Source of the DNA: Gemmatimonadota bacterium
Lineage (GTDB): Bacteria; Gemmatimonadota; Gemmatimonadetes; Longimicrobiales; Gaopeijiaceae
Direction: 5' to 3'
Assembly: GCA_007124095.1 (NCBI GenBank)
Contig: SLFU01000142.1
Location: forward strand, 1 to 38,117
Length of the DNA stretch: 38,117 nt
The notes under the pieces are model-generated. The model ran no database searches. It was not told where the DNA came from and worked only from the letters and a program-made list of their open reading frames with translations. Below, in pieces: positions 25,852 through 35,366 of the stretch. Positions within the stretch are counted from its first letter, which is position 1. Each line of letters opens with the position of its first letter. The position numbers and the translations under genes were made by a program.

Positions 25852-26793
25852 CTACCGATCCCGAGACACGACGTACCGGGCGAGAGCCTCCAGGGCGGCA
25901 GCCTCGATCCCCGCGGCGTGGAGCGCCCCGACCGCTTCCCGGACCCGCTCGGACGCCTCGGCTCGAGCCGCGTCGACCCCCAGGAGAGATACATAGGTGG
26001 ACTTCTCCATGACTTCGTCGGAAGGGTTCTTCCCGAGCGCCTCCGCATCCGCGGTGACGTCTAGGATGTCGTCGGCGATCTGGAAGGCGAGTCCGATTTC
26101 CCTGCCATACCTGGCCAGCGCCTCCCGAAGCCCGTTGGGTGCCACCGCGGCGGTCGCGCCGAGCACCAGGGCCCCCTGTAGGAGGGCTCCGGTCTTCCGA
26201 CGATGAAGCTCGTCCAACTCATCGCGGGAGAGCTTCCGACCCTCGCCCATGAGATCGAGCAGCTGTCCACCAACCATCCCGGCGGGGCCCGCGGCCCGGG
26301 TCAGGATCCGGACCGCCTCCCTTCGGGCTTCCCCGGGGAGCCCGAGGCGCCCCGACGCACGCCAGGCCTGGAGGGCAGCGGCGGGGATGAGGGCCGCTCC
26401 GGCCAAGAGGGTGGCGTGTTCCCCGAAAAGGGTGTGGGTGGTCGGCTCTCCGCGACGAAGCTCCGCGTCGTCCATGCAGGGGAGGTCGTCGTGCATCAGG
26501 GAGTACCCGTGGATCATCTCCAGAGAGACCGCGAGCTCATAGACCGCAACGGGGGTCTCTCGCAAGGCCGATGTCCCATCATCAGCTCCCACCGCGGCCC
26601 GGTATCCGGCCACGCAGAGAATCGGCCGGAGCCGCTTTCCCTTTGCCAGGACCCCTTGCTCGATAGGGGCCCTGAGCTCCGAGGGGAGGTCGGAGGTGAG
26701 GTCGTGCACCGCGCGGTCGAGTGCCCGATCCACCCGATCCCGCTCCCCCTGGAGGAATCTGTCCAGGAAGTCTCCCCCGGGAGAGCCTTTCAT
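25852..26793 (-). CDS. ispA: Polyprenyl (farnesyl/geranylgeranyl-type) diphosphate synthase
   Basis: GKRLRPILCVAGYRA, EMIHGYSLMHDDLPCMDDAELRRGEPTTH (FARM), AFQIADDILDVTAD (SARM). Chain-length specificity not determined. Confidence 0.92.
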   Translation of the reverse strand: MKGSPGGDFLDRFLQGERDRVDRALDRAVHDLTSDLPSELRAPIEQGVLAKGKRLRPILCVAGYRAAVGADDGTSALRETPVAVYELAVSLEMIHGYSLMHDDLPCMDDAELRRGEPTTHTLFGEHATLLAGAALIPAAALQAWRASGRLGLPGEARREAVRILTRAAGPAGMVGGQLLDLMGEGRKLSRDELDELHRRKTGALLQGALVLGATAAVAPNGLREALARYGREIGLAFQIADDILDVTADAEALGKNPSDEVMEKSTYVSLLGVDAARAEASERVREAVGALHAAGIEAAALEALARYVVSRDR

Positions 26794-27083
26794 TCCTCCG
26801 AGCGATCCAGCGGCTTCGTGCCCAAGTCGGGAACGTCACCAACCAACTCCTCCACCCGAAGCTCCGCCCGGGAGAGCAGTCCCTCCGCCTCACGGATGTG
26901 CCGGACACCCTCCTCGAAAAGGGTCAGTCCCGTCTCCAGCTCGACGTCCCCCCCTTCCAGCACGGCCACGATCTCGTCCAGGCGGCGAAGCCGCATCTCG
27001 AGCGTTACCTCCTCCTCGTCCCCGGGTCCAGAAACGTCCTCCTGGCCTCGCCCCACCCCCGCGGAGGAACCTCCCTTGCTCAC
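26790..27083 (-). CDS. xseB: Exodeoxyribonuclease VII small subunit
   Basis: VTLEMRLRRLDEIVAVLEGGDVELETGLTLFEEGVRHIREAEGLLSRAELRVEEL; 4-nt overlaps with xseA and ispA. Confidence 0.92.
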   Translation of the reverse strand: MSKGGSSAGVGRGQEDVSGPGDEEEVTLEMRLRRLDEIVAVLEGGDVELETGLTLFEEGVRHIREAEGLLSRAELRVEELVGDVPDLGTKPLDRSEE

Positions 27084-28495
27084 GTATCGGCCTCCTCTTC
27101 GACGTCTTTGGTCTCACACTGAATCCGGCCATCGACCACCCGGAGCTGAAATCGAGGCCGGTGCCTGAAGTCGCGAGCCCTCCGGAGAACCGTGCCTTCC
27201 GGGCCCAGCGGGACCGCATACCCTCGCCGCAGGGTCGAAAGGGGGGAAAGGGCCTCGACTTTCCCCGCCAGCCTGGCAAGGCGTTCCCGCCGTCGGTCCA
27301 CCAGTGCCCGGATCGCTCCCCCCATGCGAGCCGCGGTTCCCTCTACCCGCAGCGCGGAAGGGACGATCACCCCTCGCATCGCCGGCGTCAACCGATCGGC
27401 CCGACGCTCCAGCACGGCCCTTCGGGGCTCCAGGATCCTCTGAATCCCGCGAATCATCCGACTGCGGGCCTCCTGCAGTCGGATTCTCCGGAGCCCCGCC
27501 TGTGACCGGAGAGCCCGGATCAGCCGGGGTTCGATGCCCTCGAGCTGTTCGAGGATGGCGATCCGATCCGGGACCACGGCCTCGCCGGCCGCCGAGGGCG
27601 TGGGTGCCCTGAGGTCTGCGACCAGGTCCGAAATCGTGACATCCACTTCGTGACCCACCGCTGAGATGACCGGCACCGGGCAGCTCACGATCGCTCTCGC
27701 GACGGGCTCCTCATTGAAGGCCCACAGGTCTTCGATCGAGCCTCCCCCGCGGCCCACGATCATGACCTCCACCTCTCCGCTCTCACCCAGAACCCGGATT
27801 CCCTGCGCGATCGCTTCGGCGGCGCCCTCACCCTGCACGCGCGCCCCACGCACTACGACACGGGTCCAGGGAGCCCGGCGCCCGATCACGCTCAAGATAT
27901 CACGGAGGGCGGCGCCGGTCGGGGAGGTCACCACCCCGACGGAACCCGGTAGTCTGGGAAGGGGTCGCCGTCTCGAAGGATCGAGGTGCCCCTCCTGCTC
28001 CAGGCGGGCCCGAAGTCGCTCGAACGCGAGCCGCCAGAGGCCCTCCTGGCCCTCTCCCTCCAACGTCTGCACGGAGAGTTGATACTCCCCCCTGGCTTCG
28101 TAGAGGGTCAGGGAGCCGAATGCCCGCACTCTCATCCCCTCTTCGGGGTCCACGGGCAAGCGAGCCGCATCACGCTTCCACATGACGCAACGCAACTGGG
28201 CTCGATCGTCCTTGAGGGTGAAATATCGGTGCCCTGATCGGGCCTTGGTCCAGTTGGCCACCTCTCCGGCGACCCAGAGGGCGGGAAGGCCCGTCTCGAG
28301 AAGCCGGCGCGCGGTCCGATTGACCTCCGAGACCGTCCACACCTCCGGTCCGCCGGGGTCTACTGATGCAGGGTGATCGCTCGGTCCACCGCCTTCTCTC
28401 GAGCTCTTCGCCTCGAAGGGTTCATCCCCTTCTGCGACCCGGTCCCGCTCGGCAGAGGTGAAAAGGTCCAGCGCCTCCTTACCCGGAGGGGTCAT
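27080..28495 (-). CDS. xseA: Exodeoxyribonuclease VII large subunit
   Basis: VWTVSEVNRTARRLLETGLPALWVAGEVANWTKARSGHRYFTLKDDRAQLRCVMWKRDA, VGVVTSPTGAALRDILSVIGRRAPWTRVVV, VGRGGGSIEDLWAFNEEPVARAI. Confidence 0.95.
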   Translation of the reverse strand: MTPPGKEALDLFTSAERDRVAEGDEPFEAKSSREGGGPSDHPASVDPGGPEVWTVSEVNRTARRLLETGLPALWVAGEVANWTKARSGHRYFTLKDDRAQLRCVMWKRDAARLPVDPEEGMRVRAFGSLTLYEARGEYQLSVQTLEGEGQEGLWRLAFERLRARLEQEGHLDPSRRRPLPRLPGSVGVVTSPTGAALRDILSVIGRRAPWTRVVVRGARVQGEGAAEAIAQGIRVLGESGEVEVMIVGRGGGSIEDLWAFNEEPVARAIVSCPVPVISAVGHEVDVTISDLVADLRAPTPSAAGEAVVPDRIAILEQLEGIEPRLIRALRSQAGLRRIRLQEARSRMIRGIQRILEPRRAVLERRADRLTPAMRGVIVPSALRVEGTAARMGGAIRALVDRRRERLARLAGKVEALSPLSTLRRGYAVPLGPEGTVLRRARDFRHRPRFQLRVVDGRIQCETKDVEEEADT

Positions 28496-29391
28496 CCGCC
28501 AAAGCCTCCCGCTCCGGTCTTCGCTGCGGAAACCGTGTTGGAGAGGAGCATTGCGATCGTCATCGGTCCCACCCCTCCGGGCACCGGAGTCATCGCGGAG
28601 GCCACTCGGCTCACCCCTTCAAAGTCCACGTCACCAACCAGACGATACCCCTTCTCACTGGAAGGGTCATCCACGCGATTGACGCCCACATCGATCACGA
28701 CGGCACCCGGACGCACCATCTCTGCCGTCACGAATCCGGGACGCCCCACCGCCACGATGAGGATCTCCCCCATTCGGGTCACCTCAGCGAGATCCCGGGT
28801 CCGTGAGTGGGCGACGGTCACCGTCGCGTCTCCTCCCCGACCACGCCCAAGGAGGAGGGAAATCATCGGTTTCCCGACGATGTTCGAGCGACCGACCATC
28901 ACCACATGGCGACCGGAAGGGTCGTGACCGCTTCGTACGAGGAGCTCGATGATTCCCTGAGGGGTGCATGGGATGAGGACGTCCGGCGTGCCGGAAAGCA
29001 GGCGTCCGACGTTCACCGGATGAAAGCCGTCTACGTCCTTGTAAGGGTGAATGGACTCCAGGATCTGCGCCTCCATGACCTGCTCTGGGAGCGGAAGCTG
29101 GACCAGGATCCCGTCCACCTCGGGATCCGCGTTCAACCCCTCAACCCATCCCAGCAACTCCTCGTGCGAAATGGAGGCCGGGAGATCGATCTGGCGGGAG
29201 AGGATCCCGACTTCCTCCGCGGCCCGGTTCTTCATACTCACGTACGCCCGGCTGGCGGGGTCCTCCCCCACGAGAACAGTTGCGAGCCCAGGCACCCGAG
29301 CTCCCCCTTCCTTCATCCGCGCCACTTCCTCTCCGACCTCCGCGCGGATCGTTCGTGCCATTTCCGTACCGGAAATGATTTCTGCTGCCAT
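28492..29391 (-). CDS. folD: Bifunctional methylenetetrahydrofolate dehydrogenase/cyclohydrolase
   Basis: ATVLVGEDPASRAYVSMKNRAAEEVGI, DGILVQLPLPEQV, DVDGFHPVNVGRL, PCTPQGIIELL, VVMVGRSNIVGKPMISLLL, TPVPGGVGPMTIAMLLSNTV. Confidence 0.97.
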   Translation of the reverse strand: MAAEIISGTEMARTIRAEVGEEVARMKEGGARVPGLATVLVGEDPASRAYVSMKNRAAEEVGILSRQIDLPASISHEELLGWVEGLNADPEVDGILVQLPLPEQVMEAQILESIHPYKDVDGFHPVNVGRLLSGTPDVLIPCTPQGIIELLVRSGHDPSGRHVVMVGRSNIVGKPMISLLLGRGRGGDATVTVAHSRTRDLAEVTRMGEILIVAVGRPGFVTAEMVRPGAVVIDVGVNRVDDPSSEKGYRLVGDVDFEGVSRVASAMTPVPGGVGPMTIAMLLSNTVSAAKTGAGGFGG

Positions 29392-29435
29392 ACCTCCGCC
29401 CCCGTGGCTCGTGTGATGAATCGTGGTGCCCGAGC

Positions 29436-31013
29436 TTACCGGGCGAAGTCGATCGCCCGGGTCTCCCGGATCACCACCACCTTGATCTGTCCAGGATACT
29501 GGAGCTCATCCTCGAAGCGGCGCGCCACCCTCTCCGAGATCTGCGCCATGTCCTCGTCGGAGACGTGGTCCGGCTCGACCATGACCCGAACCTCCCGCCC
29601 CGCCTGGACCGCGAAGCAACGCTCCACACCGTTCAGCTCCATCGCGATCGCTTCGAGCCGTTCCAATCGTTTCACATAGGTCTCGAGCATCTCCCGGCGG
29701 GCCCCCGGCCGCGAACCTGAGATGACGTCAGCGGCCGTCACGAGGAACGATTCGGGAAACCGATGGGGCTCCTCGTCGTGGTGCGCCCTGATCGAGTTCA
29801 GCACCACGGGTGGTTCACCGTGCTTGCGGCACAGCTCGTAGCCGAGCTCCACATGGGTCCCCTCGTGCTCGTGGGTGAGCCCCTTGCCCACGTCGTGGAG
29901 CAATCCCGCCCGCTTCGCGAGCTGAACGTCGAGGCCCATCTCCTCCGCCATATATCCAGCCAGACGAGCCACCTCCTTCGAGTGCCGAAGCTGGTTCTGG
30001 CCATATGAGGTTCGGAACTTGAGGCGCCCCAGTACCTTCACGATCTCCGAGTGCACGTTGTGGATGCTCAGATCGTAGAGCGCCTGCTCGGCGGCCTCCC
30101 GCATCCCCTCCTCGACTTCGCTGTGGCTCTTCGCGACCATCTCCTCGATCCGCCCCGGATGGATCCTTCCGTCCTCGAGCAGCTTTTCCATCGCGATGCG
30201 GGCCATCTCCCGCCTTACCGGATCGAAGCCCGACAAGACGATGGCCTCCGGTGTGTCATCGATGATCACGTCGATCCCGGTCGCCTGCTCGAAGGCGCGA
30301 ATATTCCTGCCCTCCCGCCCGATGATGCGCCCCTTCATGTCGTCGGAAGGCAGTTGGACGACGGAGACGGTCGCGTGGGCCGTCTCGTCCGCCGCCATCC
30401 GCTGGATCGCCATCCCGATGATCTTCTTGGCCTCCCGGTCCGCAGTCCACTGGCCCTCCTCGCGGATCCGGCGGAGGTGATGAGCAGCTTCGGCCTTGGC
30501 CTCCTCCTCGAGGGCCGAAATCAACTGCGCCTTTGCATCCTGTGACGACAGACCTGCGATCTCCTCCATCCTTGCCTGTGCGGACTCCAGCGTCTCCCTG
30601 GCCTTTCGCTGGAGGGCGTCCACCGACTCCTCCCGCTCCCGGAGTCGCTCGGTCCGAGCCTCCTGGGCGGCATCCCGCTCGTTCAGACGGTCGAAACGAC
30701 GGTCGAGGGATTCGGATCGCTCCACTAGCTTCCGCTCGGCTCGTTCCAGCTCTTCCCGACGTCGGCTTTCCTCCTCCTTCCAGACCTCGCGGAGGCGCAC
30801 GGCCTCCTCCCGTCCCCGGAGCTCGCCCGCCATCCGGATGCTTTCGGCTTCCTCTTTCGCTCGAGTCAGGATTCGGGTTGCGTCGTCCCGGGCCTCGGCA
30901 CGCTCTTTCCGCTGTCGCTGTCGCTCCCGACTCCTGCTCACCAGGAAGCCGAGCAGGAAGCCGATGAGAAGGATGAGCGCCGCCGCCAGCCCAATGGCTT
31001 GCGGGGATTCCAT
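29436..31013 (-). CDS. rny: Ribonuclease Y
   Basis: N-terminal TM (IGLAAALILLIGFLLGFLVSR), coiled coil, KH domain (LPSDDMKGRIIGREGRNIRAFEQATGIDVIIDDTPEAIVLSGFDPVRREMARIAMEKLLEDGRIHP), HD domain (AGLLHDVGKGLTHEHEGTHVELG). Start moved to ATG 31013, which has GGAG 7 nt upstream. Confidence 0.95.
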   Translation of the reverse strand: MESPQAIGLAAALILLIGFLLGFLVSRSRERQRQRKERAEARDDATRILTRAKEEAESIRMAGELRGREEAVRLREVWKEEESRRREELERAERKLVERSESLDRRFDRLNERDAAQEARTERLREREESVDALQRKARETLESAQARMEEIAGLSSQDAKAQLISALEEEAKAEAAHHLRRIREEGQWTADREAKKIIGMAIQRMAADETAHATVSVVQLPSDDMKGRIIGREGRNIRAFEQATGIDVIIDDTPEAIVLSGFDPVRREMARIAMEKLLEDGRIHPGRIEEMVAKSHSEVEEGMREAAEQALYDLSIHNVHSEIVKVLGRLKFRTSYGQNQLRHSKEVARLAGYMAEEMGLDVQLAKRAGLLHDVGKGLTHEHEGTHVELGYELCRKHGEPPVVLNSIRAHHDEEPHRFPESFLVTAADVISGSRPGARREMLETYVKRLERLEAIAMELNGVERCFAVQAGREVRVMVEPDHVSDEDMAQISERVARRFEDELQYPGQIKVVVIRETRAIDFAR

Positions 31014-31031
31014 GTATCTACTCCAGAACAT

Positions 31032-31050
31032 CGGGTGCGAGGGGCACCCG
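31032..31050 (-). other. Perfect 7-bp stem-loop upstream of rny (CGGGTGC-CCCTC-GCACCCG)
   Basis: Arms 31032-31038 and 31044-31050, between zapA and rny. Confidence 0.6.
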
Positions 31051-31168
31051 TGGGTAGGCTAGATCAAAGGCCCTGCCGTCTCCCTCGGAGCCGGGGCCGT
31101 TCGGCACTGAATCACCCGTAGAATAGGAATCGCGTGCGAACAGCCGCAAGGTCGAGGGGTGTCGGTCC

Positions 31169-31489
31169 CTATCCGGAAGCGGGCTCTGCCCCCTCCCTCA
31201 ACTGTTCCTCGATGCGGCGGGCCAGATTCGTCGAGCGAGACGTCACCTCCCGCCGCAGCCGTTCCAGTTCGTCACGGGCCTGAAGATACCGGTCGGTAAT
31301 GGCTAGAGCCGCCAGGATGATCGCACGGTGGTTCTCCACCAGATCGCTCGCCTCCTGGACCTCGCGGACCTGCCGGTCCAGGAAATCGGCGCAGGCACGG
31401 GTGTAATCCGGAGCTGCGGACGATCGGAGCACATGCTCCTCCCCTCCGATCCGGACCGTCACCGAGGTCTTTCGGGAAGCGTCGCTCAT
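31169..31489 (-). CDS. zapA: Cell division protein ZapA
   Basis: SVTVRIGGEEHVLRSSAAPDYTRACADFLDRQVREVQE...RAIILAALAITDRYLQARDEL; start at MSDASRK. Confidence 0.82.
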   Translation of the reverse strand: MSDASRKTSVTVRIGGEEHVLRSSAAPDYTRACADFLDRQVREVQEASDLVENHRAIILAALAITDRYLQARDELERLRREVTSRSTNLARRIEEQLREGAEPASG

Positions 31490-31562
31490 GAGATCTCCTG
31501 TTCGTGCCCCGGGAAGTCGTTCCCCTTGGTTTCGGTTTCGGGTGCACCCGAGGCCTTGAGAA

Positions 31563-31877
31563 TCAATGTCCCTCGTCCAGAAAGCGCACCCTCGAGAGGA
31601 GCCGATCGACCTGAGCCCGCCCTTCCCGGATTCGATCCTTAAGCTCCCGATTCTCGGCCCTGAGCTCAGTGATCGTCTCCTGCAGCTCACCGGGATCCGC
31701 GTCCCCTCGTGTGAACCTCCGGAGAAGGGCCTCCAGATCCCGCACGCGGGCCTCGGCCCGGCGGGTTCGCATCGACATCCGGGACAGTTCCTCCAGAAGT
31801 CGTCCCACCCCGGCCTCAAGAGCGGAAAGCGCCTTCAGCTCGGCTGGATCAGCTCTGTTGTCCTCGAACTCCGACAC
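31563..31877 (-). CDS. Coiled-coil protein, ZapB-like by position and composition
   Basis: VSEFEDNRADPAELKALSALEAGVGRLLEEL...LQETITELRAENRELKDRIREGRAQVDRLLSRVRFLDEGH; GTG start at 31877 preceded by GGAGG; between pheT and zapA. Confidence 0.65.
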   Translation of the reverse strand: MSEFEDNRADPAELKALSALEAGVGRLLEELSRMSMRTRRAEARVRDLEALLRRFTRGDADPGELQETITELRAENRELKDRIREGRAQVDRLLSRVRFLDEGH

Positions 31878-34287
31878 CGAACTCCTCCCGGAGGGCACCG
31901 ACGATTCTCTGGACGATCTCGTCCACTTCAGCGTCGGTCAGGGTACGATCGGCGGCCTGGAAGCGCAGGCGAACCGCCACGGAGCGAAGCCCCTCTGCGA
32001 TGTCTCCGCCCCGGTAGACATCGAAGACCCGTACCTCGTGGAAATGCTCTCCACCCTCCGCCTCGATCAGGGAACCGACGCGGTCGACCGAAAGTCCCTT
32101 GGGCAGGAGAAGAGCAAGGTCCCGCTCCACCCCGGGATGGAGCGGAAGTGGTCGGTAGGTCACCTCACCCGGATCGTCGGGAAGCTCCGGCAGTACCACC
32201 TCCAACCCCCACACCGGGCCGGCCCAGGGCGGAAGATCGATTGCCCGAGGACGAAGCCCTCCACCGGCGCCGACGATCGCTCCATCCGGACCCACGGCCA
32301 CGAAGTGAGACGCTAGGTCGAAGAGCTCGCCATCTGTCACCTCGGATTCGGGCCGCAAGCCCCAGCTGCCACCCGAAACCAACTCGGCCACCCGCTCCAG
32401 AAGCCCCTTCAGGTCCCAGACATCGAGTCCGATCTCCCGGTCTCCCCAGTGAGGTGGGATCCGGGTTCCGTGGAGGATCGCAGCGAGATGCGTCCGCTCT
32501 CGGGGCAACTCCCCCGCCTCGCTGCGGCTGAAGGCGGTGCCAATCTCGAAGAGCCGAACATTTCGGTTCCCGCGGCTCAGATTGTACTCCAGGCGGCGAA
32601 CCAGCCCGGGGAGAAGCCGGCTTCGGAGGAACCGCTCCTCCGTCGAGATTGGATTGAGTAGCTCCACCTCTCCCTCTCCCTGCGGAGCGAACGCCGGGGT
32701 TTGGGCCTCGAGGAGTCCCCAGGACACGAGCTCGTCGCGAAGCCGGGCCTCCAGGTCGAATAGGGGGTGATCCGCAACTGTGCCGGGACGAAACGCCCCC
32801 AGCGTCTCGGGGAACCGATCATAACCGTGAGTCCGGGCGATCTCTTCGATCAGGTCGACCTCCCTTCTGACATCGTAGCTCCGAAAGCCCGGCACCTCCA
32901 CGGCGAGCTCTTCATTCCCCCCGGACTCGACGTGGAGCCCGAGGGGCTCGAGCAGGGACCGGATCGACGAAGATTCGAATGGGACACCCAAGAGAGCCTC
33001 GACCCGGGACGGTCGGAGACGCAACGTATCTCGCACGAACGCCTTGGGCCGGCAGTCCAGAATCGGTCCGCGCACCGTTCCCCCGGCGGTGGCCAGGATG
33101 ATCCGTGCGACCCGGAGGAGGGCCCGATGCTGCCCCTCCGGATCGACCCCCCTCTCGAACCGATAGGATGCGTCGGTGGAGAGGCCCAGGGCCTTTCGGG
33201 CCGAGCGAATCGGGCCAGGACTGAACAGGGCACACTCGAGGAGGATATCGGTTGTCTCCGACGAGACCTCCGACTCCTCTCCCCCGATGACCCCGGCCAC
33301 CGCGATCGGCCGGCGGGCGTCACAGATCGCGAGGACATCGCGGGAAAGGGTGCGGTCCTCCCCATCCAAGGTCCGGAGCTCCTCACCGTCCCGCGCTCGG
33401 CGCACGACGACCGTGCCCTCCCCTACCTTCCCGAGATCGAAGGCATGGAGCGGCTGGCCCAACTCGAGAAGGACGTAGTTCGTGGCATCCACCACGTTGT
33501 TGATCGGGCGGGCCCCCACGGCTCGCAGCCGAGTCTGGAGCCATCGCGGAGAGGGAGCCACTTTGACCCCGCTCACGATGAGCCCCAGGTAACGGGGACA
33601 GCGGTCCGGATCCTCGATCCGGATCGTCACGCCGCCCCCGCTCACTTGGCCGGACTCGGACTGGACCTGGAGCTCTTCAAGCTGCTCGGCCCGCTCCGGG
33701 TCCTCCCCCGGAATCGGGGGAAGGCGCAGGCCCGAATGGCCGCCGGGAGCCAACTCCCGCGCAATCCCTTCGTGCGAAAGCAGGTCGGGGCGGTTCGCGG
33801 TGACCTCGACGTCGAGTCGGACATCGTCGAGGCCCAAGGCCGAGACGAGGGGCTGGCCAGGCGTGAACGGCCCCTCCAGCTCCATCAGCCCCGTCCGATC
33901 CGGTCCCAGCCCCAGCTCCATCTCGGAGCAGAGCATCCCGAGTGACTCCTGGCCCCTCAGTTTCACCTTCCCGACGGTGATGCCCCCGGGAAGACTCGAT
34001 CCGACCGGGGCGAACGGGTACCAGCCCCCAGCTCCGACGTTCTCCGCCCCACACACCACCTGAACCACCCCGTCACCACCATCCACCTCACACAGGCGGA
34101 GTCGATCCGCATCGGGGTGGTCCCGCACCGCCTGGACCTCGCCGATCACGATCCCGCTGAGACCCTCTGCGAGGGGCCGGAGACCTTCCACGGGAAACCC
34201 CAGTGAAGCCAGGCGGTCCGAGAGCTCCTCGGGAGTCGCCTCGAGTTCGGGGGCCAGTGCGCGTAGCCATTGGTAAGAGACGTTCAC
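31849..34287 (-). CDS. pheT: Phenylalanyl-tRNA synthetase beta subunit
   Basis: MNVSYQWLRALAPELE...GIVIGEVQAVRDHPDADRLRLCEVDGGDGVVQVVCGAENV; VTANRPDLLSHEGIAREL; NNVVDATNYVLLELGQPLHAFD; C-terminal FDX-ACB domain. Confidence 0.97.
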   Translation of the reverse strand: MNVSYQWLRALAPELEATPEELSDRLASLGFPVEGLRPLAEGLSGIVIGEVQAVRDHPDADRLRLCEVDGGDGVVQVVCGAENVGAGGWYPFAPVGSSLPGGITVGKVKLRGQESLGMLCSEMELGLGPDRTGLMELEGPFTPGQPLVSALGLDDVRLDVEVTANRPDLLSHEGIARELAPGGHSGLRLPPIPGEDPERAEQLEELQVQSESGQVSGGGVTIRIEDPDRCPRYLGLIVSGVKVAPSPRWLQTRLRAVGARPINNVVDATNYVLLELGQPLHAFDLGKVGEGTVVVRRARDGEELRTLDGEDRTLSRDVLAICDARRPIAVAGVIGGEESEVSSETTDILLECALFSPGPIRSARKALGLSTDASYRFERGVDPEGQHRALLRVARIILATAGGTVRGPILDCRPKAFVRDTLRLRPSRVEALLGVPFESSSIRSLLEPLGLHVESGGNEELAVEVPGFRSYDVRREVDLIEEIARTHGYDRFPETLGAFRPGTVADHPLFDLEARLRDELVSWGLLEAQTPAFAPQGEGEVELLNPISTEERFLRSRLLPGLVRRLEYNLSRGNRNVRLFEIGTAFSRSEAGELPRERTHLAAILHGTRIPPHWGDREIGLDVWDLKGLLERVAELVSGGSWGLRPESEVTDGELFDLASHFVAVGPDGAIVGAGGGLRPRAIDLPPWAGPVWGLEVVLPELPDDPGEVTYRPLPLHPGVERDLALLLPKGLSVDRVGSLIEAEGGEHFHEVRVFDVYRGGDIAEGLRSVAVRLRFQAADRTLTDAEVDEIVQRIVGALREEFGVGVRGQQS

Positions 34288-35318
34288 GATCGGGCAAACT
34301 GCTGGAGGAAGCGGACGTCGTTCTCGAAGAAGAGTCGGAGATCCGGCACCCCGTATTTCAGCATGCCGATCCGCCCAGGACCCATACCGAACGCGAATCC
34401 CGTGTAGCGCTCCGCATCCAGTCCGGACGCCTCCAGCACCGCCGGATCCACCATTCCCGCCCCCATGATCTCGATCCAGTCCGTCTCCCTCTGAATCCCA
34501 GCCTCATCCTGGAACACCCTTTTCACATCGACCTCAGCCGAGGGCTCGGTGAAGGGAAAGAAGGAGGGTCGGAAGCGGACACGGGTGCCGGCTCCCCAGT
34601 AGCGGCGGGCAAATTCGGCCAAGGTAGCCTTGAGATCGACGAATGTGATCCCCTCGTCCACCGCCAACCCCTCGAGTTGCGCGAACGCCGGGGTATGCGT
34701 CGCATCGTAGGAGTCCCTTCGGTAGACCATCCCGGGGGCCAGAATCCGGATCGGAGGCTCGTGGCTCTCCATCACTCGTACCTGCACCGGGGAGGTGTGG
34801 CTCCGCAAGAGGTTCCCCCCCTTCAGATACAGCGTGTCCTGTTCGTCTGCAGCCGGGTGGTCGAGGGGGGTGTTCAGGGCCTCGAAATTGTACCACTCAG
34901 TTTCGGCTTCGGGTCCGCGCGCGAGGGAGAAACCCAAGTCCCGAAAAATCCCGACCAGCTCGTCGACCACCTGGGTCACCGGGTGCCGCCCTCCGATCCA
35001 ACGCTCCCGTCCCGGAAGGGTAAGGTCTTCGGAGTGGGCCTCGGTGCGATCCTCCCGGGTGAGGGCGGATTCTCGAGCCTCCAAGGCTTCCCCCAGGCGA
35101 GCCTTGACCCGGTTCGCCTCCGCCCCCAGTCGGGGCCGCTCCTCCGGAGGAAGCTGTCCCAGCTTCCGGAGAATCCCCGAAACACGCCCCTCCCTTCGGC
35201 CGAGAAAGGCAACGCGCACCTCCTCGAGCGCCTCCCCGCTCTCGGCCGTTTCCACGGCCGCGAGGGCCTCCTCCTCCAGCCCCCTCAACTGTTCGATCAG
35301 CGATCCATCCGTGGACAT
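34284..35318 (-). CDS. pheS: Phenylalanyl-tRNA synthetase alpha subunit
   Basis: HPVTQVVDELVGIFRDLGFSLARGPEAETEWYNFEALNTPLDHPAADEQDTLYL, LLRSHTSPVQVRVMESHEPPIRILAPGMVYRRDSYDATHTPAFAQLEGLAVDEG, GFAFGMGPGRIGMLKYGVPDLRLFFENDVRFLQQF. Confidence 0.97.
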   Translation of the reverse strand: MSTDGSLIEQLRGLEEEALAAVETAESGEALEEVRVAFLGRREGRVSGILRKLGQLPPEERPRLGAEANRVKARLGEALEARESALTREDRTEAHSEDLTLPGRERWIGGRHPVTQVVDELVGIFRDLGFSLARGPEAETEWYNFEALNTPLDHPAADEQDTLYLKGGNLLRSHTSPVQVRVMESHEPPIRILAPGMVYRRDSYDATHTPAFAQLEGLAVDEGITFVDLKATLAEFARRYWGAGTRVRFRPSFFPFTEPSAEVDVKRVFQDEAGIQRETDWIEIMGAGMVDPAVLEASGLDAERYTGFAFGMGPGRIGMLKYGVPDLRLFFENDVRFLQQFARS

Positions 35319-35366
35319 GAGCCTCGCTTGCGCCGGTGACGATTTCGACTTTCATTCCCGCCCATT

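Noticed and set aside
28782-28969. Small ORFs inside folD and xseA that look proline/arginine rich
   Set aside because: Out-of-frame translations of housekeeping genes.
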